This document shows, piece by piece, positions 14,471 to 22,104 of a DNA stretch of 22,500 nucleotides. Each line of letters begins with the position of its first letter. The stretch's first letter is position 1. The DNA is taken from assembly GCA_049509915.1 (NCBI GenBank), contig JBEKZL010000110.1, positions 1-22,500 on the forward strand. The letters are read 5' to 3'. Source of the DNA: JBEKYD01 sp049509915. Lineage in GTDB: Bacteria > Acidobacteriota > Terriglobia > Bryobacterales > Bryobacteraceae. Below the pieces are notes generated by a model. The model saw only the letters and a list, made by a program, of their open reading frames with translations. It searched no databases and had not been told where the DNA came from. The translations under genes and the position numbers were made by a program.

Positions 14471-15718
14471 CTAATGCACCGTTCGCGTCTTCCTATTCAT
14501 GTAATCCATCAGCAAATACTGGCCCAGGTTATAGGGCGTGGTGAAGTACGCCTTGCCGCGGCAGATTTCGGTGATCTTCTGCACGAAATTAACCAGGCCG
14601 TAGTCGCTGGCCAGCATGAACGTGTTGATCAGGATACCTTGCTTCTTGCAGCGATTGACTTCTTCCAGGGTGCGGCTGATCACCAGCGGATCGAGGCCGA
14701 AGGAGTTCTTGTATAGCCGCCCGTCGTCGAGAGTCAGGCAACTGGGCTTGCCGTCGGTGATCATAACGATCTGGCGCATGTCCTTGCGCTCCCGGTTGAG
14801 CAGGCGCTGCGCCAGGATCAGGCCATCGCGCGTATTGGTGTAGTACGGGCCTACCTGAACGCGCGCCAGTTGGCTGATGGCCAGCTCCTCGGCGGTATCG
14901 TGAAACAGCACGCAGCGCAGGCTGTCGCCGGGGTATTGGGTACGGATCAGATGCGCCAGGGCCAGGGCCACTTTCTTGGCCGGGGTGAAGCGGTCCTCGC
15001 CGTACAGGATCATGCTGTGGCTGCAATCAAGCATCAGGACGGTGGCACAGGAGCTTTGGTACTCGCACTGGCTCACCTTCAGGTCGCTGTATTCCAGATT
15101 GAGGGGCACCTTCGCGCCTTCGCGGCGGATGGCCGAAAAAAGCGTGGCGCTGACGTCCAGGTTCAGCACGTCGCCGAACTCGTAGGGCCGCGCGGCGCCG
15201 GAGGTTTCGATGCCGGTGGCGAGATCGCGCGTATCGTGGCGTCCGAAGCTGGATTTGCCGAGCGAGCCGAGGAGGTCCTTCAGCGTTTTGAAGCCAAGAA
15301 AATCGAGCGACTTGTCGGTGAGCTCGAACTTGACCTGGCTCTCTGTCCCCTGGCCCTGGCCGGGTTGGGCCTCGTCGGGCTGGGCTTCGTCGGGTTGTCC
15401 TGGCATGGTGATCTGGCCCTCGTCGATCATCTTCTGAACCAGGCGGTCGAGCAGTTGCTCCACCTGCTCGGGCGTCATGGATGCGAGTTGCTCCATCATC
15501 TGTTGCAGGCGGTCGTCGTCGAACAGGCGGCCTTCTTCCAAGGCCTGACGCAGCGCTTCCCTCAGCTCTTCGAGGGAGTTTTGATTCCACTCGTTGAATT
15601 GCGAGTACTGGGTGTTGAAGCCGCTTTGCAGCAGGAAATCGGCCAGCGCGCGCAGCAGGTCTTCGCCGGCGATACCCAGATCTTCGCCGGTGTAGCGGGA
15701 ATAGCGGATCGATTTCAC
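14471..15718 (-). CDS. VWA (von Willebrand factor A) domain protein, partner of MoxR-type ATPase
   Basis: A 415-residue protein with no signal peptide or membrane segment. The start is GTG at 15718 because a strong ribosome-binding site (GAGGAGG, 8-base spacer) precedes it, overlapping the stop of the ATPase gene 13 bases upstream; a longer frame to 15883 lies inside that gene. Residues 1-105 are helical and charged; 107-126 is a low-complexity linker with a tandem PDEAQ repeat and GQGQG. The C-terminal VWA domain (about 225-400) has a complete MIDAS: Asp231-x-Ser233-x-Ser235 in LMLDCSHSM, a Thr around 294-296 in YYTNTRDGL and Asp322 in MITDGKPS. Such proteins work with MoxR AAA+ ATPases as chelatase-like or chaperone machines that load metals or remodel target complexes. 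The target here is unknown; no dehydrogenase or metalloenzyme gene is adjacent. Confidence 0.92.
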   Translation of the reverse strand: MKSIRYSRYTGEDLGIAGEDLLRALADFLLQSGFNTQYSQFNEWNQNSLEELREALRQALEEGRLFDDDRLQQMMEQLASMTPEQVEQLLDRLVQKMIDEGQITMPGQPDEAQPDEAQPGQGQGTESQVKFELTDKSLDFLGFKTLKDLLGSLGKSSFGRHDTRDLATGIETSGAARPYEFGDVLNLDVSATLFSAIRREGAKVPLNLEYSDLKVSQCEYQSSCATVLMLDCSHSMILYGEDRFTPAKKVALALAHLIRTQYPGDSLRCVLFHDTAEELAISQLARVQVGPYYTNTRDGLILAQRLLNRERKDMRQIVMITDGKPSCLTLDDGRLYKNSFGLDPLVISRTLEEVNRCKKQGILINTFMLASDYGLVNFVQKITEICRGKAYFTTPYNLGQYLLMDYMNRKTRTVH

Positions 15719-15731
15719 CGGTGCGGCCTCC

Positions 15732-17243
15732 TCAGTTGTACTGCTTGCGGAAGTTGGGGCGCTCGCTCTTCTTCGATTCGCCCTTGGGCTCGTCGCGCGG
15801 TTCGCGGTGGCGCTCCTCGGCGGCGAATCCCCGTTCTTCGTTGCGGCTGATGCGGCGGTGGGCGTGCAGGCCCTCGAGGACAAATTCGGCGGCGGAAACC
15901 CGCATTGCGTCCGGCTCGTTCGAGCTGAGGCCCAGCGCCTTCACCTTCTCCATTAAGCCCTGGATTCCGCTCAACTGGCGCACCACGGTGGCCGAATCCG
16001 CCAGCTCATCCACCTTCAGCGAGCCGCCCAGGTCGAACCACTGAATAATCTGCGCCACATTGACGCCTTCCAGGTATTGGTCGTAAATCTTGCCGACAGC
16101 GACGCGGATGATCTCGCGAGCTACCGCGTCGCCGCCCTTCAGTTCGCCTTCGTACTCCAGCTCCAACTTGCCGGTGACGGCCGGCAGGGCGGAATAAAGA
16201 TCGAGGATGCGGGGCACAGCCAGGGTTTCCTGGGCGCGCAGGGCGCGGCTCTCGGCGTTCGAGACCACGTTTTCGAGCACCGAAATGGGCAGCCGCTGGG
16301 AAACCCCGGAGCGCTTGTCGACGCGCTTATCCTCGCGCGCCAGAAAGGCGAGCTGCTCCACTACCTCGCGAATGAACTGCGGCACGCGAATCTCCACCGC
16401 GGAGTCGCGCTTGATCCAGGCCTCCTGGGCGGTGATGGCGATGCCCTGCTCCAAAGTGGCCGGATAGTGGGTGCGGATCTCGCTGCCGATGCGGTCCTTG
16501 AGCGGAGTGATGATTTTGCCGCGGGCGGTGTAGTCTTCCGGGTTGGCGGTGAACACCAGCATCACGTCGAGGGGCAGGCGCACGGGATAGCCCTTGATCT
16601 GCACGTCGCCCTCCTGCATGATGTTGAACAGGCCCACCTGGATTTTGCCGGCCAGGTCGGGCAGTTCGTTGATGGCGAAAATGCCGCGGTTGGCGCGCGG
16701 CAGCAAGCCGAAATGTACCGTCAGCTCGTCGGAAATATCCTGCCCGCGGCGGGCGGCTTTGATGGGGTCGATGTCGCCGATCATGTCGGCGATGGTCACG
16801 TCGGGCGTGGCCAGCTTCTCTACGTAGCGATGGTCGCGGCTGAGCCAGGCGATGGGCGTGGCTTCGCCTTCCTCTTCGATCAGGTCGCGGCAGCGGCGGC
16901 AGATCGGGCGATAAGGATTGTCGTGGATCTCGCAGCCTTCGACGTAGGGCGCTTCCTCGTCGAGCAGCAGTGTGAGCAGACGTATCAGGCGCGTCTTGGC
17001 CTGGCCGCGCAGGCCCAGAAGGATGAAATTGTGGCGCGACAACAAGGCGTTGGCGATCTGCGGCGCCACCGTGTCATCGTACCCCAGCACGCCCGGGAAC
17101 AACGGCTGGCGGCATTTGATCTTGGCGATCAGGTTCTGGCGAAGCTCGTCCTTGACGGTCCGGCGGGCGAGTTTGGCTTCCGAATAAGGGCTCTGGCGAA
17201 GCTCCCCGAGGGTACGGGGCAATTCCTGTTGGATGCGTGGCAA
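15732..17243 (-). CDS. MoxR/magnesium-chelatase-like AAA+ ATPase with Cys/His insertion
   Basis: A 503-residue AAA+ ATPase. Walker A is GLRGQAKT (77-84). Walker B reads GIFAINELPDL, with Asn192-Glu193 where most AAA+ proteins have Asp-Glu. Sensor 1 is FTANPEDYT (231-239), followed by RGKIITPLKDRIGSEIRTHYP with the presumed arginine finger. Between Walker A and B, residues 104-118 contain Cys104, His107, Cys115 and Cys118 (C-x2-H-x7-C-x2-C), a possible zinc site. The C-terminal tail (about 470-503) is highly charged. The start is taken as TTG at 17243, right after a G-rich ribosome-binding site (GAGGGGGGG) and matching an N-terminus PRIQQELPRTLGELR; a frame open to 17324 would cover the divergent promoter region. 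It is followed 13 bases later by the VWA gene, its likely partner. An annotation as a sigma-54 regulator would be wrong: there is no GAFTGA motif. Confidence 0.92.
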   Translation of the reverse strand: MPRIQQELPRTLGELRQSPYSEAKLARRTVKDELRQNLIAKIKCRQPLFPGVLGYDDTVAPQIANALLSRHNFILLGLRGQAKTRLIRLLTLLLDEEAPYVEGCEIHDNPYRPICRRCRDLIEEEGEATPIAWLSRDHRYVEKLATPDVTIADMIGDIDPIKAARRGQDISDELTVHFGLLPRANRGIFAINELPDLAGKIQVGLFNIMQEGDVQIKGYPVRLPLDVMLVFTANPEDYTARGKIITPLKDRIGSEIRTHYPATLEQGIAITAQEAWIKRDSAVEIRVPQFIREVVEQLAFLAREDKRVDKRSGVSQRLPISVLENVVSNAESRALRAQETLAVPRILDLYSALPAVTGKLELEYEGELKGGDAVAREIIRVAVGKIYDQYLEGVNVAQIIQWFDLGGSLKVDELADSATVVRQLSGIQGLMEKVKALGLSSNEPDAMRVSAAEFVLEGLHAHRRISRNEERGFAAEERHREPRDEPKGESKKSERPNFRKQYN

Positions 17244-17306
17244 ACGATCCCCCCCTCTAGCTCGCAATTCTCGCACACTTTTCCATCCCCGTGCTCGCCT
17301 GCCGGT

Positions 17307-17334
17307 TTGACTTCGGAACGGCACGTTCTATCCG
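17307..17334 (+). promoter_or_regulatory. Candidate lepB promoter
   Basis: TTGACT (17307-17312, 5 of 6 to -35 consensus) is followed after 16 bases by TATCCG (17329-17334, 3 of 6). It lies in the 106-base gap between the divergent ATPase and signal peptidase genes and would give a leader of roughly ten bases carrying GGAGG. The weak -10 makes this tentative. Confidence 0.3.
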
Positions 17335-17349
17335 CTACACTGGAGGAAA

Positions 17350-18141
17350 GTGGAGAAGACACAAGAAACCGTCGAGAAGCCCGGACTGTGGAGCCGGTAC
17401 CGCTACATTTCGCGAGAAGTGCATCGCGGCTTCATTGCCGAGTGGACCGTCACCGTGATCCTGCTGCTGTTCGCTACCGCCAGCCTGGTGCAGGCCTTCG
17501 TGATCCCCAGCGCGTCGATGGAGTCCTCGCTGCTGGTGGGCGATCACGTCCTGGTGGACAAGCTGTGTTTTGCGCCCTCGGGCCCGGTTTCAGGGCACAT
17601 CCTGCCGTATCGGCCGGTGCGGCGCGGCGATATCATCGTGTTCCGATACCCGGTGGATATCAAGCAGGATTACGTGAAGCGGGCCGTCGGCCTGCCGGGC
17701 GACCACATCCGCGTGGTCAACAAGCAATTGATGCTCAACGGGCACTTTCCCCAGGAGCCTTACGTCCAGCACGTCACCGGCTACGTCGATTCCTATCGCG
17801 ATAACTTCCCTTCCGATCCCAATACCATAGTGGCCCCGTCGGCTAAGGACATGTTGGATAACCACGTGGTAAACGGCGATGTGGTGGTCCCGCCGGACTG
17901 TGTTTTCGCCATGGGCGACAACCGCGACGATTCGCTGGATAGCCGCTACTGGGGCTTCGTCCCGCGCGAGAATATCGAGGGAACGCCGCTGATCATTTAC
18001 TGGTCGTACGAAGCCTCCACGGCCGATCTGACCAACGGTAACATCGGCATCGATCACGTTTTCGACGTGATCACCCACTTCTTCACCAAGACCCGCTGGG
18101 GGAGGACCTTCAAACTCATCCGCGGGTACCCGCTGCAATAG
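17350..18141 (+). CDS. lepB: Signal peptidase I
   Basis: A 263-residue membrane-anchored serine protease (S26A) that removes signal peptides from exported proteins on the outer face of the inner membrane. One N-terminal transmembrane segment (about 31-50, EWTVTVILLLFATASLVQAF) precedes the catalytic domain. Catalytic Ser56 lies in IPSASMESSLLVGDHVLVDK and general-base Lys110 in DYVKRAVGLPGDHI; box E appears as FAMGDNRDDSLDSRYWGFVP. The usual Pro after the SxM box is Ser here. Compared with short Gram-positive forms it has an insertion (about 130-170, YVDSYRDNFPSDPN and around). The start is GTG at 17350 with GGAGGA just upstream. It is divergent from the MoxR-type ATPase and convergent with the glycosidase gene 81 bases on. 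Housekeeping function fits the many exported proteins nearby. Confidence 0.95.
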   Translation: MEKTQETVEKPGLWSRYRYISREVHRGFIAEWTVTVILLLFATASLVQAFVIPSASMESSLLVGDHVLVDKLCFAPSGPVSGHILPYRPVRRGDIIVFRYPVDIKQDYVKRAVGLPGDHIRVVNKQLMLNGHFPQEPYVQHVTGYVDSYRDNFPSDPNTIVAPSAKDMLDNHVVNGDVVVPPDCVFAMGDNRDDSLDSRYWGFVPRENIEGTPLIIYWSYEASTADLTNGNIGIDHVFDVITHFFTKTRWGRTFKLIRGYPLQ

Positions 18142-18222
18142 GGCATCGCCGTCTGACCGAGCCGGGATCCGGGGGGCGGCCTGGCGCACGCGACATTTCC
18201 GGGATTAATGGACACGGCCTCG

Positions 18223-19824
18223 TCAGTACTTTTCGAGCAGGGCGCGATACACGGCGCCATCCTTGGGAAGGTTCAGGCCGAAGTCCGTCTGGTCGCCGTT
18301 TAACTGGCGGTTGACCTTCCATTGGCCGTCCTGGTAGCTGCCCTCCTCGACCAGGAAGAAGCGTCCTCCGTCGCCGGGCTTGCGCTGTCCGGGCGCCGGC
18401 AACCCGCGCCGGGCACGGAAGCTGACGCGCGCATTGAATCCGGTGAGGACGAACTCCGCCGGCCCGATCTCGGCGATCAGTACGCGCCCGTCGGAGATTT
18501 GCGGATCGCCCGCGTCGAAGCCCCAGTTCGGCCGCCCGAACTCGACCAGCACGTCGTACTGCTCCAGGTGCAACAGCTCGAAATCCGTACGGTAGTCCTG
18601 GACGGCGGAATGCAGCTTGCCTTCGGCCTGCCAGCGGCTGAGTTCGGCGGCGATCGGTCCCAGCAGTTTGTAGCTGGCGGCAAGGCCGGCGACCATGGTG
18701 GGACCGGTGGGGGTCCAGCCCGTCGCGTCCAGCCCGAAAGGCGAGAAACCGATGGCCCCGAATTCGCCCAGAGCCTCGAACAGGCGTTGCCCGGACGGAG
18801 CGTCGTAGCTTGTCTCCGGGATGAACATGGGGTTATCGGGACGCCGGTAGGCGGTCATGATTTCGCGGTAGTCTTGCCGGCTGGACAGGTAGATGTCCGG
18901 ACCGATGGCGTCGAGCGCCGGGGCCATCGCCTTCCAGACGCCCAGCATGGCCGGCTCCGGGCCGCCGCTCGGATAATTCTCGCCCGGGCGCTGGAAGTCG
19001 CCGCTCAGGGCCAGCCAGCAATTGGCGTACATGGGCAGCGGATAGGCCTTCTTGCCGGCGGCGGCCACTTCACCGACGTAGGTCGAGAAGCCCCATGCCG
19101 CGAAGAACTCTTCGGCCTCGGCGCCGAATACCTGCCGCCAGGTGCCGGGCCTCTTGCCGAGCGCGGCCACCAGTTTCTCCGGTACCGCGCCCTCGAACAG
19201 CCGGTTCGCTTCAGCGGAATAATCCCGCGGCGTGCCGTAGGAGCCGGTCTCGTTCTCCACCTGCAGCATGATGACGGTGTGCCGGTCGCCGTCGGTCTGC
19301 TTCAAATGCTCCAGCAGCGCGGCGAATGCGTGGCTGTCGGCTTCGAGCGCAGAGTGGAAATAGGGCGAGATCACGCCGGTCCAGTTGCCCGAGACGTCGA
19401 TCATGGTGGGGAAGTGGGCCCGGTCCTGCTTCATCCAACGGGGCACGTAATTGGACGCGCCGTTCTTCCAACTGCCGAACCATAGCAGCACCAGGCGCAG
19501 GTTATGCTCCCGGCCCCAGTTCACGATCTTGTCCACTTCGCCGAATTGGTACTGGCCGCGGGTGGCCTCGACGTTCTCCCAATAGACCGGGATCTCCACC
19601 GTGTTGGCGTGGATGGCGTCGACGGTCTTCCACACGTCGGGCAGCGCCGCCGCCCATCCGCTAGAATTGTTCACCTGCTCGCCCAGCATGACGAACGGCT
19701 GGCCGTCCACCAGAAGCTGCCAACCGTGAGCGGTCTTCCGCAGCCGCGGCATATCGGCGGCGGCCGCAACCGAGCAGGCGATCGAGACAAAAGCGAATAT
19801 GAATCCGGCTCTAGAAATTCTCAT
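18223..19824 (-). CDS. Secreted GH35/GH42-type beta-galactosidase-like glycosidase (DUF5597 type)
   Basis: A 533-residue exported glycoside hydrolase. The start is ATG at 19824, preceded by AAAGGA with an 8-base spacer, giving a clean signal peptide (MRISRAGFIFAFVSIACSVAAA). The longer frame to 19938 adds 38 residues and is rejected. A TIM barrel follows: GQPFVMLGEQVNNSSGW (41-57), TVEIPVYWENVEATRGQYQF (75-94), LVLLWFGSWKNG (111-122). The acid/base Glu192 is in LQVENETGSYG and the nucleophile is probably Glu337 in MFIPETSYD. The C-terminal part (about 400-533, beta-rich, LLHLEQYDVLVEFGRPNW and onward) resembles the DUF5597 domain found in GH35 enzymes of plant-polysaccharide degraders. It likely releases galactose or a related sugar from plant polymers in the periplasm. 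It stands alone, facing away from nuoM. TACAAT at 19859-19864 is a possible -10. Confidence 0.88.
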   Translation of the reverse strand: MRISRAGFIFAFVSIACSVAAAADMPRLRKTAHGWQLLVDGQPFVMLGEQVNNSSGWAAALPDVWKTVDAIHANTVEIPVYWENVEATRGQYQFGEVDKIVNWGREHNLRLVLLWFGSWKNGASNYVPRWMKQDRAHFPTMIDVSGNWTGVISPYFHSALEADSHAFAALLEHLKQTDGDRHTVIMLQVENETGSYGTPRDYSAEANRLFEGAVPEKLVAALGKRPGTWRQVFGAEAEEFFAAWGFSTYVGEVAAAGKKAYPLPMYANCWLALSGDFQRPGENYPSGGPEPAMLGVWKAMAPALDAIGPDIYLSSRQDYREIMTAYRRPDNPMFIPETSYDAPSGQRLFEALGEFGAIGFSPFGLDATGWTPTGPTMVAGLAASYKLLGPIAAELSRWQAEGKLHSAVQDYRTDFELLHLEQYDVLVEFGRPNWGFDAGDPQISDGRVLIAEIGPAEFVLTGFNARVSFRARRGLPAPGQRKPGDGGRFFLVEEGSYQDGQWKVNRQLNGDQTDFGLNLPKDGAVYRALLEKY

Positions 19825-19858
19825 CCGGGTTTTCCTTTGGGGTTCCTTCCCGCAAGCA

Positions 19859-19864
19859 ATTGTA
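19859..19864 (-). promoter_or_regulatory. Candidate -10 box of the glycosidase gene (TACAAT)
   Basis: TACAAT (5 of 6 to consensus, minus strand) lies 34 bases before the ATG at 19824 and would give a leader of about 28 bases containing AAAGGA. No good -35 hexamer is visible at the expected distance. Confidence 0.3.
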
Positions 19865-20034
19865 CTCCCGCGCAGTTCCAAAAGGACCCGCTTATCGTAA
19901 TTGTCTTCCTTACAGGAATTTCGTAGTACAGGGGGCAAACCGCTCCGTGGCGGCCGCGGCTCGGTTAAGGGGGCGGCGAGCCTTGGGCGGAAGCTCCCGC
20001 AGGCTTGCGGAAAAACGCCGTAACGGGTGATACC

Positions 20035-20085
20035 ATGAGTGCGCAGTCCGGTTTTCCGCTTTTATGGACCACATCCTATCGATAG
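20035..20085 (+). CDS. Possible 16-codon leader peptide overlapping the nuoM start
   Basis: ATG at 20035 (MSAQSGFPLLWTTSYR, then TAG at 20083-20085) is preceded by GGGTGA with a 5-base gap, a fair ribosome-binding site. It overlaps the first 22 bases of nuoM in another frame. The nuoM start itself has no such site, so termination of this small frame just inside nuoM could feed reinitiation. A chance frame is quite possible. Confidence 0.25.
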   Translation: MSAQSGFPLLWTTSYR

Positions 20086-21608
20086 TCCTGTTCACGCCGT
20101 TGATCGGACTGGTGGTGCTGCTCGCGCTCCCCGCCTCCAATCCACGGTTGATTAAGCTTTGGGCGAATGCCGCCGCGCTGGCTGGTTTTTTGGTTTCGCT
20201 ACCGCTGGTGTTTCGCTACCAGTCCGGCCGCGATTTTCAATTCGTCGAAAACGCCGCCTGGATCCCCTCCATCGGCGCCAGCTACCATTTGGGCATCGAC
20301 GGGCTCGGCCTGCTGCTGGTGATGCTCACGACGCTCATCGGTTTCCTGGCGATTCTTTCCAGTTGGAACGCGATTACCATCCGGCTGAAGGAATACTACG
20401 CGCTTTTCCTGCTGCTGCAGACGGCCATGCTGGGCGTGTTCATGTCGCTCGATCTGCTGCTGTTTTTCGTGTTCTGGGAAACCGTACTGGTGCCCATGTA
20501 TTTCATCATCGGTATCTGGGGCGGCCCGCGCAAAGCTTACGCCGCCATCAAGTTCATCATTTACACCCTGGTGGGCAGCGTGGTAATGCTGCTGGGCATT
20601 CTGACGCTCTACTACCAGCACTACCTGGAATATCAGACCTTCAGCTTCGACCTGGCCGAGCTGATGCACACGCACCTTTCGGCGGGCATGGGGTGGTGGG
20701 TATTTTGGGCCTTCTTCCTGGGCTTCGCCGTGAAAGTGCCGATGTTCCCGTTCCACACATGGCTACCGGACGCGCACGTGGAGGCGCCCACGGCGGGCTC
20801 AGTGGTTCTGGCCAGCGTGCTGCTGAAAATGGGCACGTACGGCTTTCTGCGGTTTTCCCTACCGCTGCTGCCGGAGACCGCCAGGAACTCCAAGGTGATC
20901 ACGATCATGGCGGTGCTATCGATCATTGGCATCGTTTATGGCGCGCTGGCCTCGCTGATGCAGAAGGACTGGAAAAAGCTGGTGGCGTATTCTTCGGTCA
21001 GCCACCTGGGGTTCTGCACGCTGGGGATTTTCGCGCTCAATCCGGCGGGAATCGCGGGCTCGGTTCTGCAGCAGATCAACCACGGCATTTCCACCGGCAT
21101 GCTCTTCCTGGTGGTGGGGGTGGTCTACGAGCGGCGGCACACGCGCGAGATCTCCGAATACGGCGGGCTGCTGAAAGTGATGCCGATCTTCACGCTGGTA
21201 TTCGGCCTGGCGGCGCTGAGCTCGATGGGTATGCCGCCACTGAACGGGTTCATCGGCGAAATCACGATATTGAGCGGCGCGTTTCAGATGTCGCACGTGT
21301 GGGCGTTCTGGGGAGCGGTGGGTATTGCGCTGGGCGCGGCCTATCTTCTCTGGCTGTTCCAGCGCACCATGCTGGGCGAGGTGAAGGAATCCAATCGGCT
21401 GCTGCCGGATCTTTCCTGGCGCGAGATCGCGGTATTTGTGCCGCTGATCGCGTGGGCCTTCTGGATCGGCCTGAATCCGCAGCCTTATTTCCACGTCCTG
21501 GACCGGCCGGTGGCGCAGATCGTGGAGCGCGTCCAGCCCGGCTACTACGCCGCGCACCATCTGCCCAATCCGCTGGAAGCGCCATCGCCCGAAGCGGAAT
21601 TGAGATAG
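20064..21608 (+). CDS. nuoM: NADH-quinone oxidoreductase subunit M
   Basis: A 514-residue polytopic inner-membrane protein of respiratory complex I, one of the three antiporter-like proton-pumping subunits. It shows YHLGIDGLGLLLVMLTTLIG (75-94), the key Glu139 in FFVFWETVLVPMYFIIG, Lys224 and the His of KVPMFPFHTWLPDAHVEAPT (224-243), the Lys in LLKMGTYGFLRF (about 256), YSSVSHLGFCTLGIF and GMPPLNGFIGEI, all typical of NuoM. The length is normal and it appears intact. No ribosome-binding site is obvious before the ATG at 20064. It is not in a nuo operon: a glycosidase lies upstream on the other strand and atpC lies convergent downstream. It could be the lone copy split off from the operon, or an additional copy serving an alternative complex. 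MrpD/HyfF-type antiporter subunits are related, but the motifs favour NuoM. Confidence 0.93.
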   Translation: MDHILSIVLFTPLIGLVVLLALPASNPRLIKLWANAAALAGFLVSLPLVFRYQSGRDFQFVENAAWIPSIGASYHLGIDGLGLLLVMLTTLIGFLAILSSWNAITIRLKEYYALFLLLQTAMLGVFMSLDLLLFFVFWETVLVPMYFIIGIWGGPRKAYAAIKFIIYTLVGSVVMLLGILTLYYQHYLEYQTFSFDLAELMHTHLSAGMGWWVFWAFFLGFAVKVPMFPFHTWLPDAHVEAPTAGSVVLASVLLKMGTYGFLRFSLPLLPETARNSKVITIMAVLSIIGIVYGALASLMQKDWKKLVAYSSVSHLGFCTLGIFALNPAGIAGSVLQQINHGISTGMLFLVVGVVYERRHTREISEYGGLLKVMPIFTLVFGLAALSSMGMPPLNGFIGEITILSGAFQMSHVWAFWGAVGIALGAAYLLWLFQRTMLGEVKESNRLLPDLSWREIAVFVPLIAWAFWIGLNPQPYFHVLDRPVAQIVERVQPGYYAAHHLPNPLEAPSPEAELR

Positions 21609-21612
21609 TTCG

Positions 21613-21650
21613 GCGGGACAGACCATCGTCTTCTGTGGTCTGTCGGCCGC
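21613..21650. terminator. Hairpin between convergent nuoM and atpC
   Basis: GACAGACCA (21617-21625) and TGGTCTGTC (21636-21644) form a perfect 9-bp stem with a 10-base loop. An outer GCGG/CCGC pairing (21613-21616 with 21647-21650, 2-base bulge) can extend it. It starts four bases after the nuoM stop and 32 bases beyond the atpC stop. It lacks a T-run on either strand, so it may be a bidirectional stem acting with Rho or only an mRNA-end stabiliser. Confidence 0.5.
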
Positions 21651-21681
21651 TCGCCAGGCCGCAACAGCCTGACAAGCAGAG

Positions 21682-22092
21682 CTAGGAAGACGATGCGGCC
21701 GCGACGCGGGCTTCGGCCAGCGCCACGGCTGCCAGGCACGCATCGGGTTCGGCGTTCGGCAATTGCGCCTGCGCCTGCGCTTCGGCGAACTGGGCGCGAG
21801 CCTGGACGAGATCGATCGCCGTACCGCGCTCGGCCACGTCGGCCAGCACGCGGACGCGGTCGGGCAACACTTCGAGGAAGCCCCCCTGGATTGCCAGGTA
21901 AGTTTTCTTCCCCGCCGCGGTATAGCTGAGGGCACCGGAACCGAGCAGGCTGACCAGCGGGGCGTGTCCCGGCAACACGCCCAGGTAGCCCTCGCGGGCG
22001 GGGATCTGGATTTCCGAAACCGGCTCGCGAACCAGTTCGCGCTCCGGCGTGGCGACCTCCAGCTCGATCATGGCATCGTTGGGCTCAGGCAT
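21682..22092 (-). CDS. atpC: F1Fo ATP synthase epsilon subunit
   Basis: A 136-residue subunit of the ATP synthase central stalk. The N-terminal beta-sandwich is clear: MIELEVATPERELV, VSEIQIPAREGYLGVLPGHAPLVSLL (the PGHAPLV motif is diagnostic), and YLAIQGGFLEVLPDRVRVLADVAERG. The C-terminal helical hairpin is Ala/Gln rich (AQFAEAQAQAQLPNAEP, ALAEARVAA). The ATG at 22092 is preferred over the Met eight codons in because GGGTGA lies 4 bases before it. It follows atpD by 12 bases, the usual operon order atpD-atpC, and is the last gene of that operon here. Confidence 0.94.
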   Translation of the reverse strand: MPEPNDAMIELEVATPERELVREPVSEIQIPAREGYLGVLPGHAPLVSLLGSGALSYTAAGKKTYLAIQGGFLEVLPDRVRVLADVAERGTAIDLVQARAQFAEAQAQAQLPNAEPDACLAAVALAEARVAAASSS

Positions 22093-22104
22093 GATTTCAC
22101 CCGC

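Noticed and set aside
15719..15883. N-terminal extension of the VWA protein
   Set aside because: It lies inside the ATPase gene in another frame, is Ser/Thr/Ala/Arg rich, and the GTG at 15718 has a strong ribosome-binding site.
17244..17324. N-terminal extension of the MoxR-type ATPase
   Set aside because: It would cover the divergent promoter region and adds Arg-rich residues not typical of the family; TTG at 17243 follows a G-rich ribosome-binding site.
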